Source: Prevotella sp.
GTDB lineage: Bacteria; Bacteroidota; Bacteroidia; Bacteroidales; Bacteroidaceae
Assembly (NCBI GenBank): GCA_017524385.1
Contig: JAFWSS010000256.1
Location: 1 to 64,000 of the forward strand
DNA length: 64,000 nucleotides
Reading direction: 5' to 3'
Shown: positions 53,458-62,051 of the stretch, one piece after another
How positions within the stretch are numbered: position 1 is the stretch's first letter
How the letters are laid out: each line of letters opens with the position of its first letter
Notes under the pieces: model-generated
Told to the model about the DNA's origin: nothing
What the model saw: the letters and a program-made list of their open reading frames with translations, nothing else
Database searches by the model: none
Made by a program: the position numbers and the translations under genes

Positions 53458-55443
53458 TTACAATGCACATAACAACAATAATGTAATGGCCACGCTTCCG
53501 GTGAGGAACCAGACAGCATACTGGCGAACGTCGCCGCTCTGCCATCCACGGATGCTCTCACCGGCCTCGTTGGTGCCCCATGCCATGAAGTTGAACGTCC
53601 CGTCGATGACATGTCGGTCGAACCATGCGATGGGTTTCGACACGAGGTTGAATATGATCTTGTGAGTGACGAAGAGCCACACCTCGTCCATATAGAACCG
53701 TTTGTAGGCAGCGCGGTGCAACTTGGGCATTGCCGCATAGAGCTTGTCGGCGATGGGCTGACGCTCTCCCTTGTAAATATAGGTGGCGAGGCAGATGCTC
53801 AAGATAGCGATGATGGTGGAGGTGGCAGCCACTTGAGTGTCGAAATGGATGACGTAGTCCTGTCCTGTTGCAGACACGAAGTAGCCAAAGCTTCCACCCC
53901 ATCCGAGGAATCCCGCCAAAGTGGTGTAGATGCCCACGCCCACGGTGATGATCGAGAGGATGATGAGGGGCACCGTCATGGTAGCCGGAGCCTCATGCGG
54001 AGTGTGGTGCTCGTGAGCCTCCTTGTTCTCCGTTCCCCAGAAGATGCCGTAGTAGAGTCGGAACATGTAGAAGGCCGTCATGGCAGCGACACCAGTCATG
54101 ATCCATCCCACCACAGGATTGTACTCGAAACATGCTGTGATGATCTCATCCTTTGAACTGAATCCCGAGAAGAAGGGGATGCCTGCGATGGCGAGGCATG
54201 AGATGAGGAAGGTGAGATGTGTGACCGGCATGTACTTGCGCAACCCTCCCATGAGCGCCATCTCGTTGGAGTGCACGGCGTGGATGACACAACCTGCGCA
54301 GAGGAAGAGGCAAGCCTTGAACATGGCATGGGTGAAGAGGTGGAACATGGATGCCATGTAACCCAGTTGTGCATGATTGTCAAGCACAGCACCATGATGC
54401 CCTGGCATGCATACGCCGAGGGCCACCATCATGAAAGCAATCTGCGAGATGGTGGAGAAAGCCAGCACACGCTTGATGTCGGTCTGGGCACAAGCCACAG
54501 CAGCGGCATAGAAAGCAGTGAACACACCCACCCACACCACGATGGGCAGGGCGTTGGGCGCATATTCTATCCACAGAGGGAACATGCGAGCCAGTTGGAA
54601 GACACCGGCCACCACCATCGTTGCGGCATGGATGAGTGCCGACACCGGCGTTGGACCCTCCATGGCGTCGGGCAGCCAGATGTGCAACGGGAACATTGCA
54701 CTCTTGCCGGCACCACCGATGAACATCAGCACGAGGGCTGTCGGAATGATGAAGCCACCGGCAGCCACAGCCTTCTCCGGTTCGCATACGGTAGCGAATC
54801 CCGCAGCATCGATGTTGTTGACAAACGAGAAGCTAAACGACCCGGTGTAGTATCCGAAGATGAGAATGCCGATGAGGAAGAACATATCGGCGAACCTGGT
54901 GACGATGAACGCCTTCTTCGAAGCCGCCACGGCCGTGTGCAACTGATAGTAGAAGCCGATGAGCAGATAGGAACTCACACCCACCAACTCCCAGAAGAGG
55001 TACATCTGGAAGATGTTGGTGGCCACCACCAGTCCGAGCATTGACATGGTGAAGAGCGAGAGGAAAGCGTAGTAACGCTGGAACCCCTTCTCCCCGTGCA
55101 TGTAGCCGAAGGAGTAGATGTGCACCATGAGGCTCACGGTGGAGATGACGATGAGCATGACGACCGATAGCGGGTCGAGCAGCATGCCCATGTCGAAATT
55201 GAGTTTTCCCAACGGCAGCCAAGTGAAGTTGAAAGGCACGATGGCCGGGAAGGCCCCATTGTCCATCCTTGGCGCGGAGAAATAATTGAAAGCCGTATAA
55301 TAGGATAGAATGGTGACAACAGCGAGCACCGTGGTGCCAACGAGTCCTGCCACCTTGTGAGACATCTTCATACCGCACAGCCCCAACACGAGGAAGGATA
55401 GCGCCGGCAGGAGAAGTATCAGAAAAGCATAACTGTAATCCAT
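53458..55443 (-). CDS. nuoL: NADH-quinone oxidoreductase subunit L
   Basis: A 661-residue antiporter-like subunit with about 16 helices and the long C-terminal lateral helix. Channel signatures are LFWELVGVSSYLLIGFYYQL, FPLHIWLPDAMEGPTPVSAL and HAATMVVAGVFQLARM, with IKRVLAFSTISQIAFM further on. It is preceded by nuoK with a 12-base gap. It is the most distal proton pump of the complex. Confidence 0.96.
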   Translation of the reverse strand: MDYSYAFLILLLPALSFLVLGLCGMKMSHKVAGLVGTTVLAVVTILSYYTAFNYFSAPRMDNGAFPAIVPFNFTWLPLGKLNFDMGMLLDPLSVVMLIVISTVSLMVHIYSFGYMHGEKGFQRYYAFLSLFTMSMLGLVVATNIFQMYLFWELVGVSSYLLIGFYYQLHTAVAASKKAFIVTRFADMFFLIGILIFGYYTGSFSFSFVNNIDAAGFATVCEPEKAVAAGGFIIPTALVLMFIGGAGKSAMFPLHIWLPDAMEGPTPVSALIHAATMVVAGVFQLARMFPLWIEYAPNALPIVVWVGVFTAFYAAAVACAQTDIKRVLAFSTISQIAFMMVALGVCMPGHHGAVLDNHAQLGYMASMFHLFTHAMFKACLFLCAGCVIHAVHSNEMALMGGLRKYMPVTHLTFLISCLAIAGIPFFSGFSSKDEIITACFEYNPVVGWIMTGVAAMTAFYMFRLYYGIFWGTENKEAHEHHTPHEAPATMTVPLIILSIITVGVGIYTTLAGFLGWGGSFGYFVSATGQDYVIHFDTQVAATSTIIAILSICLATYIYKGERQPIADKLYAAMPKLHRAAYKRFYMDEVWLFVTHKIIFNLVSKPIAWFDRHVIDGTFNFMAWGTNEAGESIRGWQSGDVRQYAVWFLTGSVAITLLLLCAL

Positions 55444-55455
55444 TGTTGTGATAGG

Positions 55456-55779
55456 TTATAATTTCATATTCTCAATGCGGTTCACCTGGTCGCTATGGAA
55501 CCTTCGGTAAACGTTGATGATAATCGCGACAGCGACGGCAGTCTCAGCAGCAGCCACTCCTATGGAGAATAGCGTGAAGAAGAAGCCCTCGAGTTGTCCG
55601 GGATAAAGCAGTCTGTTGAACACAGCGAAATTGATGTCCACGGCATTGAGGACAAGTTCGGTAGAGATGAGCATCGCAATCAAATTACGACGCGTGACAA
55701 ATCCGAAGACGCCGATGAAAAAGAGCAACGTGCTTAGTACGAGGAAGCATTCTACTGGTAAGTTTTCTACTGGTATCAT
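55456..55779 (-). CDS. nuoK: NADH-quinone oxidoreductase subunit K
   Basis: A 107-residue membrane subunit with three helices. Conserved acidic residues lie in helix 2 (LIAMLISTELVLNAVDINFA) and helix 3 (FSIGVAAAETAVAVAIIINV). The start at 55779 (MIPVENLPVECFLVLS) was preferred over a longer frame from 55863, which would overlap nuoJ and add 28 polar residues not seen in the family; the start lies one base after the nuoJ stop codon. Confidence 0.94.
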   Translation of the reverse strand: MIPVENLPVECFLVLSTLLFFIGVFGFVTRRNLIAMLISTELVLNAVDINFAVFNRLLYPGQLEGFFFTLFSIGVAAAETAVAVAIIINVYRRFHSDQVNRIENMKL

Positions 55780-55780
55780 A

Positions 55781-56290
55781 TTACTTGTCCTTTCTTGAAA
55801 TGACGATTCCACCGATGATGCACGCGAGGAGGAACACAGATATGAACTCGAATGCCAGTACATACTGGTATTTTTCCGATCCCATGAGCGCCTGACCTAT
55901 AACTTTCATTTCCACCTCCTCATTGGGTATGGCGAGAGATATGAACTTGTGCTTGAGAATGATGAACATCACCATTGCGAACCCGACAAGTGCAGCAAGT
56001 GCCCCTGCGACGACCTTCTTTCCATGAAGTCGCTCGGCGATGCCTTGCAGTGTGTGCTTGGATACGAGTTGTATGGCGAATACATAGAGCATGGTGACAC
56101 CGCCAGCGTAGACGCTGATTTGTGCGGCTCCCAGGAAGGTGTAGTCAATAAGGAAATATAATCCAGCCACTCCGAAGAGTACGAAGAGCAGGAACGTGGC
56201 CGCCCGCATGAAACTCTTTGTGGCGACACACATCACAGCCGAACCCAAAATGACGACTGCGAGGATGCAGAACATAATGATATTGGCCAT
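55781..56290 (-). CDS. nuoJ: NADH-quinone oxidoreductase subunit J
   Basis: A 169-residue membrane subunit with five predicted helices, including the pi-bulge helix region FLLFVLFGVAGLYFLIDYTF and LGAAQISVYAGGVTMLYVFA. The C-terminal extension (EKYQYVLAFEFISVFLLACI) is normal for the phylum. It lies five bases after nuoI and one base before nuoK. Confidence 0.93.
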   Translation of the reverse strand: MANIIMFCILAVVILGSAVMCVATKSFMRAATFLLFVLFGVAGLYFLIDYTFLGAAQISVYAGGVTMLYVFAIQLVSKHTLQGIAERLHGKKVVAGALAALVGFAMVMFIILKHKFISLAIPNEEVEMKVIGQALMGSEKYQYVLAFEFISVFLLACIIGGIVISRKDK

Positions 56291-56295
56291 GGTCC

Positions 56296-56871
56296 TTATT
56301 TTGTTTTAGTGTTGAACTTTCCGATGACGAGTGGTGCGCCACCATCAATGAGGCCGGGAAGCGACCCACCCTTGTAAACCTCCTTGTCGAGGTGCAGCAC
56401 CAGCGCCCCACGGTCGAACGTGCTATTCTCGAAGTCGTTGGTGAACTCGATGGCATCGAAGTTGCAGGCATTGGTGCATAGTTGGCAGAACATGCAGTCG
56501 CCCAGGTCGTACTGGTAGTCGAGCAGCACACGTTTCTTCTTTCCAGTAGCCTCATCGACACGCATCTCAGATACGATTTTGATGGTGCCGTTAGGGCAAG
56601 CCTTTTCGCAAAGTGTGCAAGCCGTGCATTTGGCTGTTCCGTCTTCATTTCTTTTGAAGACCAGCCTTCCACGGTGCCTCTTTGCGACATGCAGCGTGGT
56701 CTTGCGGTTCTCGGGATATTGCTCTGTCGATTTGGGTGTGAAATACTCCTTGAGAGTGGTTTTCAATCCCACGGCAAGCGTTTTCACTCCATCCGCGATA
56801 CCGCCGAAATATGATTTGTTTTCCATTTTCTTATACTTTTTCTGAAGGTCGTTGTTGACTTCCAATTTCAT
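56296..56871 (-). CDS. nuoI: NADH-quinone oxidoreductase subunit I (two 4Fe-4S clusters)
   Basis: A 191-residue ferredoxin-like subunit of the peripheral arm. Two 4Fe-4S motifs are complete: CTACTLCEKACPNGTI and CMFCQLCTNACNFDAI, both CxxCxxCxxxCP-type (the second ends CN instead of CP). They carry electrons toward the quinone site. Start at 56871, one base after the nuoH stop, was chosen for coupling; ATG at 56826 is a possible alternative and would match shorter family members. Confidence 0.93.
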   Translation of the reverse strand: MKLEVNNDLQKKYKKMENKSYFGGIADGVKTLAVGLKTTLKEYFTPKSTEQYPENRKTTLHVAKRHRGRLVFKRNEDGTAKCTACTLCEKACPNGTIKIVSEMRVDEATGKKKRVLLDYQYDLGDCMFCQLCTNACNFDAIEFTNDFENSTFDRGALVLHLDKEVYKGGSLPGLIDGGAPLVIGKFNTKTK

Positions 56872-56872
56872 A

Positions 56873-57967
56873 TTACCAATGGAGTCCGAAAGCCACCACC
56901 AAGGTCATCAGCACGAGGTTGATGAGCGACAGTGGCATGATGTATTTCCATTCCAACTTGAGAATCTGGTCGATGCGCAGGCGCGGGAAAGTCCACCTGA
57001 TCCACATGAGAATCCAAACGATGAAGAACGTCTTGCCCATGAACCAGACGATGCCTGGAATGTAGTCCATCACCTTGTCGAATCCCGCCACTCCGATGCA
57101 GATGGGCTCCCATCCTCCTAGGAAGACAGTGACCGCGATGCCGGAGATGATGAAAAGGTTGAGGTATTCGGCAAGGTAGAAGAATCCGAATCCCATTCCA
57201 GAGTACTCGGTGTGGTGGCCAGCGGTCAACTCGCTCTCGGCCTCTGCCATGTCAAACGGTCCACGGTTGGCTTCAGCGTTTCCAGCCACCAGGAAGGTGA
57301 AGAATGCGATGATGGCCGGAATGTGTCCTCTGAAGATAAGCCAGTTCCACGGTCCGTGCTGTGCCTCCACGATACCGCTGACCTGCATGGTCTGTGTGAG
57401 AATCACAGCAGTGATGAGGCACAGGCAGAGTGAAATCTCGTAAGAAATCATCTGCACAGCCCCACGCATGGCGGAGATGACGGAGTACTTGTTGTTGGAA
57501 GCCCATCCCGCGAGGAATATACCCACGATGCCGATGGAAGAGATGGCCGTGAGGAGGAACACTCCGACGTTGAAGTCGAGCACCACCGCCCCCTTGTTCC
57601 ATGGTAGGAATGAGAACGCCCCCACCGACCCGATGATGACGAGGAAAGGCGCCACGGCATAGAGCAGTTTGTCGGCCCTGTCAACGAAGAAAATCTCCTT
57701 GATGAGCATCTTCAAGACATCAGCGAACACCTGCAACGTGCCCCATGGTCCCACACGCATGGGTCCCAGGCGGCATTGGAAATAGGCACACACCTTGCGC
57801 TCCATGAAGATGAGCACGATAGCGATAAGGGCGTATGCCACCAATATGAACAGTCCTACGATGACGCACTCGATGAGGATGGTCCAGAAGTCACCCATCC
57901 CCAATGTTTCGCGCAGCAACCTGTCGAACCATTCTGTTACTTTTGAAAAGTCTAACAAATGTGACAT
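56873..57967 (-). CDS. nuoH: NADH-quinone oxidoreductase subunit H
   Basis: A 364-residue membrane subunit forming the quinone cavity, about eight helices. Conserved parts are VCAYFQCRLGPMRVGPWGTL near residue 60, NRGPFDMAEAESELTAGHHT and EYSGMGFGFFYLAEY, with acidic residues that couple quinone reduction to proton flow. It follows the nuoCD gene by 20 bases. Confidence 0.96.
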   Translation of the reverse strand: MSHLLDFSKVTEWFDRLLRETLGMGDFWTILIECVIVGLFILVAYALIAIVLIFMERKVCAYFQCRLGPMRVGPWGTLQVFADVLKMLIKEIFFVDRADKLLYAVAPFLVIIGSVGAFSFLPWNKGAVVLDFNVGVFLLTAISSIGIVGIFLAGWASNNKYSVISAMRGAVQMISYEISLCLCLITAVILTQTMQVSGIVEAQHGPWNWLIFRGHIPAIIAFFTFLVAGNAEANRGPFDMAEAESELTAGHHTEYSGMGFGFFYLAEYLNLFIISGIAVTVFLGGWEPICIGVAGFDKVMDYIPGIVWFMGKTFFIVWILMWIRWTFPRLRIDQILKLEWKYIMPLSLINLVLMTLVVAFGLHW

Positions 57968-57987
57968 ATTTGTATGTTTTAGCGTGA

Positions 57988-59550
57988 TTATCTGTCAATG
58001 TCGGGAATGACGAAGTCGATGGCGGCTCCTGTTGTGACAAGGTCAGCAATCTTCTGCCCTCTCAGCATGGGGTCGAGCGCACCTACGAGTGTAAGTCCCA
58101 TGGGCCGCATCTTCATACGGTACGGGCTCTTGTCGCCCCTGGAGTCGAGGTAGACGCCGAACTCTCCGCTGGCGCCTTCGACAGAGAAGTACCACTGTCC
58201 TTCAGGTACCTTGATGATGGGTTTCTGCTTGATGTAGAACTCGCCCTCGGGTATGTTGTCGATGAGCGCCTCGATGATGTCAAGGCTTTCATACATCTCC
58301 TTGATGTGCACGAGATAGCGATCCATGGAGTCTTCACCCGAAAGGATGATTTGCTTCCACTCCACCTTGTCGTACATGTCGTAGGGATGGTTCTTCCTCA
58401 CGTCGTTTGCCCATCCGGCGGCACGTCCTGCAGGACCGGTGACGGCGTAGTTGATGCAGTCCTCGCGGTTCATCACGCCGACGCGCTCGAAGCGGTTGTG
58501 GGTGATGACATTGTCGCCGAAGACATCCATGTATTCCTGAATCATCGGACGGAGGTATTTGCACAGCGTTTTGACATTCTCCACGAAATTGGGGTCGATG
58601 TCGTCTTGCAGTCCTCCGATGCGATAGTAGTTCTGTATGAGCCTTCCGCCGGTGGTCTCCTCCATGGCGTTGAGCACATGCTCTCGGTCGCGCATGCAGT
58701 AGAGGAAAGCAGTGAGTGCGCCAAGGTCCTGTGCGCAGCAACCACAATAGAGGAGGTGGGAGTCGAGACGCTGCAACTCATCCATGATGGTGCGTATGTA
58801 CTTGATGCGTTCGGAAAGTTCCACTCCAAGTCCTTCCTCGATGACCCCCACGAGAGCATGCCGGTGCATCATGGCGGAGAGGTAGTTGAGCCTGTCGGTG
58901 AGTGCGAGAGTCTGTGGATAGGTGTATCCCTCCCACATTTTCTCTATGCCACGGTGAATGTATCCTAGGTGCGGATAGATGCGCTTGACCTCCTCACCGT
59001 CGAGAACAGTCTGCAACCTGAGCACTCCGTGCGTTGAGGGGTGCTGTGGACCGACGTTGACCACATAGTCGTTTTCATCGAAGAGACGATGCTGGGTGCA
59101 CACCAGTTTTCCCGATTCGTCAAGGGAGTATGTGTTGGCATATTCGCTCTCCTCGTCGTCCTCCAAGGAGTATGAGTCGTCGAATTGCCAGTCTTTCCTG
59201 AAGGGATGGCCCTTGAAATCGTTTCTCAGGAACAGCCTCTCCATGATGGGGTGCCCGAGGAACTTGATTCCATAGAAGTCAAATACCTCTCTTTCGAGGA
59301 GGTCGGCAGCCTTCCAGATGTCGATGACGGAAGGTATGACGTAGTCTTCGTCCACCTTTTTGGCGATGGTTTTCACGCTGGTGCGCTCATGGTTAGCGGT
59401 GCATTCCAGAATGTAGATGCATCCCAGTCCTTCCTCGCCAAAGTCTTCTCCCACGATGGTGACAAGATAGTCGTAATGCTTCTTTTCCTTCAGCTCTTTC
59501 ATTTCCTTGCTGAAGTTGTCGAACGATACGTTGATGAAGTCTAGTTTCAT
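57988..59550 (-). CDS. nuoCD: Fused NADH-quinone oxidoreductase subunit CD
   Basis: A 520-residue fusion. Residues about 1-130 match NuoC (LLEREVFDFYGIKFLGHPIM, FKGHPFRKDW), and 160-520 match NuoD, the 49-kDa homologue: VVNVGPQHPSTHGVLRLQTV, HLGYIHRGIEKMWEGYTYPQ and the quinone-site segment GPAGRAAGWANDVRKNHPYD; the C-terminus ends AAIDFVIPDIDR. This fusion is usual in Bacteroidales. The start overlaps the nuoB stop by four bases. Confidence 0.96.
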   Translation of the reverse strand: MKLDFINVSFDNFSKEMKELKEKKHYDYLVTIVGEDFGEEGLGCIYILECTANHERTSVKTIAKKVDEDYVIPSVIDIWKAADLLEREVFDFYGIKFLGHPIMERLFLRNDFKGHPFRKDWQFDDSYSLEDDEESEYANTYSLDESGKLVCTQHRLFDENDYVVNVGPQHPSTHGVLRLQTVLDGEEVKRIYPHLGYIHRGIEKMWEGYTYPQTLALTDRLNYLSAMMHRHALVGVIEEGLGVELSERIKYIRTIMDELQRLDSHLLYCGCCAQDLGALTAFLYCMRDREHVLNAMEETTGGRLIQNYYRIGGLQDDIDPNFVENVKTLCKYLRPMIQEYMDVFGDNVITHNRFERVGVMNREDCINYAVTGPAGRAAGWANDVRKNHPYDMYDKVEWKQIILSGEDSMDRYLVHIKEMYESLDIIEALIDNIPEGEFYIKQKPIIKVPEGQWYFSVEGASGEFGVYLDSRGDKSPYRMKMRPMGLTLVGALDPMLRGQKIADLVTTGAAIDFVIPDIDR

Positions 59551-60245
59551 TGTTCTCCCTCCTTGAATTTAGTCATTTCGTCGACGAAATCGTCGGGAAC
59601 GTCGGTGACGACGATGGGGCTCTTCCATCCGGAAGCCAGGGCCTCGTTGGAAAGTCCTTGCTCCCTCTCTTCAGCGTTCTGCTTGTGGTTTGCTCCACCG
59701 AAGAATTTCTCAATCTTCACCTTTCTCTGCAACTGCATCATTCCATAGAGTATGGCCTCTGGCCTTGGAGGGCATCCAGGGATATACACATCCACGGGTA
59801 CTATTTCCTCAATGCCCTTAACCACATGGTAGCTTGATTTGAAAGGTCCTCCCGAGATGGTGCACCCGCCGACAGCGACGACGTATTTCGGCTCTGCCAT
59901 CTCGTCGTAGAGTCTCTTGAACACAGGAGCCATCTTGTGTGTGATGGTACCAGCAGTCATGATGAGGTCTGCCTGACGTGGGGAGTTTCTGGTGACCTCG
60001 AAGCCGAAACGTGAGAAGTCATAGCGAGCACAACCCACAGCCATGAACTCGATGCCACAGCAAGACGTTCCAAAAGTAAGCGACCAGAGAGAGTTGGACC
60101 TTCCCCAGTTGATGAGTTGGTCCAGACTTCCGGTGACGACGTTGACGCCACCTTCATTGAGCTGCTCCACCAATTTTTCCAAGGTCTCGTTGTCCTTGAA
60201 ATCATCGTATGGGATGCTCTTGATACGTGGTTTCCTTACATCCAT
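59547..60245 (-). CDS. nuoB: NADH-quinone oxidoreductase subunit B
   Basis: A 232-residue subunit holding the N2 4Fe-4S cluster nearest the quinone. The Cys ligands are in GTSCCGIEFMAVGCARYDFS (CC and C), VVAVGGCTISGG and VYIPGCPPRPEAIL. The start at 60245 (MDVRKPRIKS) was chosen because GGAG lies seven bases upstream; it overlaps the nuoA 3' end by ten bases. The Lys/Glu-rich C-terminal extension (NAEEREQGLSNEALASGW) is longer than in Proteobacteria but common in this phylum. Confidence 0.95.
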   Translation of the reverse strand: MDVRKPRIKSIPYDDFKDNETLEKLVEQLNEGGVNVVTGSLDQLINWGRSNSLWSLTFGTSCCGIEFMAVGCARYDFSRFGFEVTRNSPRQADLIMTAGTITHKMAPVFKRLYDEMAEPKYVVAVGGCTISGGPFKSSYHVVKGIEEIVPVDVYIPGCPPRPEAILYGMMQLQRKVKIEKFFGGANHKQNAEEREQGLSNEALASGWKSPIVVTDVPDDFVDEMTKFKEGEQ

Positions 60246-60586
60246 TCCAACGCTCCTTTCCGCCAAGCATACGCCAAGCCAAAAACGAGCACGAGCAGGA
60301 AGAATCCGATGCTGGCGATTGCCATCACACCATATTCATTCACCACTACCGCCCATGGGTAAAGAAAAACCGTCTCGATGTCGAATATGAGGAAAAGGAT
60401 GGCGAAGAGGTAATATCCTATCGACACGGGAATCCATGAGGACCCGTGCGTTGGAATACCACACTCAAAAGGTTCACCCTTTACCTTGTTGTACGACCGA
60501 GGTCCAATCAACTTGGCGATGACATAAGCGCCTAACACCAAGACAACTGCCGTCAGGATGACGGTTATTAACAAAGTGAAATACAT
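60236..60586 (-). CDS. nuoA: NADH-quinone oxidoreductase subunit A
   Basis: A 116-residue membrane subunit with three helices. The loop signature GEPFECGIPTHGSSWIPVSI, with the conserved Cys, and FLIFDIETVFLYPWAVVV mark the family. The start at 60586 (MYFTLLITVILTAVV) was chosen over a long frame starting from TTG upstream, because it matches the usual N-terminus and lies about 50 bases after the probable transcription start. It is the first gene of the operon. Confidence 0.95.
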   Translation of the reverse strand: MYFTLLITVILTAVVLVLGAYVIAKLIGPRSYNKVKGEPFECGIPTHGSSWIPVSIGYYLFAILFLIFDIETVFLYPWAVVVNEYGVMAIASIGFFLLVLVFGLAYAWRKGALEWM

Positions 60587-60642
60587 ATATATGTGTTTAA
60601 TGTTGATAGTTACCTTATCATACGTAACAGCATAGAGCGCTG

Positions 60643-60650
60643 CAAAGTTA
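60643..60650 (-). promoter_or_regulatory. nuo operon -7 box
   Basis: TAACTTTG on the minus strand, about 55 bases before the nuoA start. No good -33 partner was seen. Confidence 0.45.
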
Positions 60651-60710
60651 GCAATAAAAACCGAATTATTGCTAAAAAAAGTGAAAATTATAAGTAGAGA
60701 AATCAAAAAT

Positions 60711-60931
60711 TAAGGAGTCGAAGGGAATTTTTTGGGGAGGTAAAGTCCCCAAAAAGGAGTTAAAGAGGAGTTAAAGAGGAGTTAAAGGGGAGTTAAAGGG
60801 GAGTTAAAGGGGAGTTAAAGGGACATATGTCTACTTGTTTCGGAGCCGATGGGATTCTTTGGGGAGTTAAAAAGGAGTTAAAAAGGAGTTAAAGGGGAGT
60901 TAAAGGGACATATGTCTACTTGTTTCGGAGC
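60711..60931. repeat. Purine-rich tandem repeats with duplicated gene end
   Basis: Six then four copies of an 11-base unit around GGAGTTAAAG (about 60756-60821 and 60862-60905). Each block ends in an identical 25-base segment with the palindrome GACATATGTC (60822-60831 and 60907-60916). The second copy contains the last codons of the BadF-type kinase gene. The two blocks are 85 bases apart, and a third, degraded start of the unit lies near 60716-60745. Confidence 0.75.
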
Positions 60932-61782
60932 TGCTCACTATAATTGCCACTGTGGAAGGCCACGAGCCCCAGCATGGGTCCTTGTTCGACGCCATTGAGT
61001 GCGAATCCTTCCATTTCCGCAGCGCAGGCAAGCTGTTCGCGGAAGTGGAATGCGATACTTCCAATTACCTTGACGGGAAGGTCACGGCGCTGGTACTGCA
61101 CAAGATTTCTCCGGAAGAAATCTCGGAAATTATCGACGACGAGGTTATTCACCTGCTCGACATTCAAGTGCTGATGTATGAACCTCGTGGTGCTGGCAAG
61201 ATACCTGTTGGGCAATGGTTGCCTATAGACGGCATTGATGATGTCTGCCACATCCTGGTGTGTAGCATCCTTGAATTCTTGCATCAGTCCTTCCGGCATC
61301 AGTCCCTTGCATAAGTCGGCGACGAACCGTTTCCCCATCACGGCCCCGCTCCCCTCGTCGCCAAGGATGAACCCCAAAGGAGGGGTATTCTGCACGATGC
61401 GTGTACCATCATAAAGTCCGGAATTTGCCCCAGTACCAAGGATGCAAGCAATTCCCTCATTCTTTCCGAAGAGGGCCCTTGCCGCCCCCAGGAGGTCTCC
61501 ATGAGCCTCCACATATGCCGCCCGTGTGGTATCACCGACCAGTCGTTTCATCCTCGCAGCCATTTCCGGTCTCACACCGGCACCGTAGAAGAACACGTCG
61601 TGTGCGTCCTCCACCGCCTCCGGCCACTGGCTCATCAGTTCGTCTTGCAAGATTCGTGTGATTTCCTCGTCACTCTGATAAAAAGGGTTGATGCCCTGAG
61701 TGGCCATTCTCGCCACCACCTCGCCGCCTTGTGCCAGGCACCAGTCGGTCTTCGTACTTCCGCTATCAGCTATCAATGTCAT
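60916..61782 (-). CDS. BadF/BadG-type N-acetylglucosamine kinase-like ATPase
   Basis: A 288-residue actin-fold kinase of the BadF/BadG/BcrA/BcrD family, which includes N-acetylglucosamine kinases. The phosphate-1 loop is MTLIADSGSTKTDWCLAQ; the phosphate-2 region reads ACILGTGANSGLYDG, and GFILGDEGSGAVMGKRFVAD follows. It probably phosphorylates an amino sugar for cell-wall recycling. The start at 61782 was chosen as the usual family start; a start four codons upstream (61794) is possible. A -7 box TACTTTTG (61819-61812) lies just upstream. Its last codons and stop are part of a tandem duplication (see 60711-60931). Confidence 0.88.
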   Translation of the reverse strand: MTLIADSGSTKTDWCLAQGGEVVARMATQGINPFYQSDEEITRILQDELMSQWPEAVEDAHDVFFYGAGVRPEMAARMKRLVGDTTRAAYVEAHGDLLGAARALFGKNEGIACILGTGANSGLYDGTRIVQNTPPLGFILGDEGSGAVMGKRFVADLCKGLMPEGLMQEFKDATHQDVADIINAVYRQPLPNRYLASTTRFIHQHLNVEQVNNLVVDNFRDFFRRNLVQYQRRDLPVKVIGSIAFHFREQLACAAEMEGFALNGVEQGPMLGLVAFHSGNYSEQLRNK

Positions 61783-61993
61783 GGTAGAAAGCATGTTTTT
61801 TGTTTAGATTGCAAAAGTATGTTTTTTGCATGACAAAAGCAAGAATGTCAAGAACAAATTGGGAAAAAAGGTTCGATGGGTTTAAGTGGCTCAATGGCAG
61901 CATGCTTACTTTTACCTCAAGCTTATAGGACAAATTTCTCGGGTTCGCAGAAAGAAACAAGAACCATTCTTGCTCATTTCATTGAAATTTTCG

Positions 61994-62001
61994 TACCTTT
62001 G
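61994..62001 (+). promoter_or_regulatory. Promoter of the MscS-type channel gene
   Basis: TACCTTTG, the consensus -7 box, 50 bases before the ATG at 62052. A TTG at 61968-61970 is the likely upstream element. Confidence 0.55.
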
Positions 62002-62051
62002 CATGCAAGATGTGGAAAAGATTGGAATGTTAATTGAATAAAGGTCACTCG

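Noticed and set aside
60756..60905. CRISPR or origin iterons
   Set aside because: The 11-base units are contiguous without spacers, and no replication gene is nearby; a simple tandem repeat fits better.
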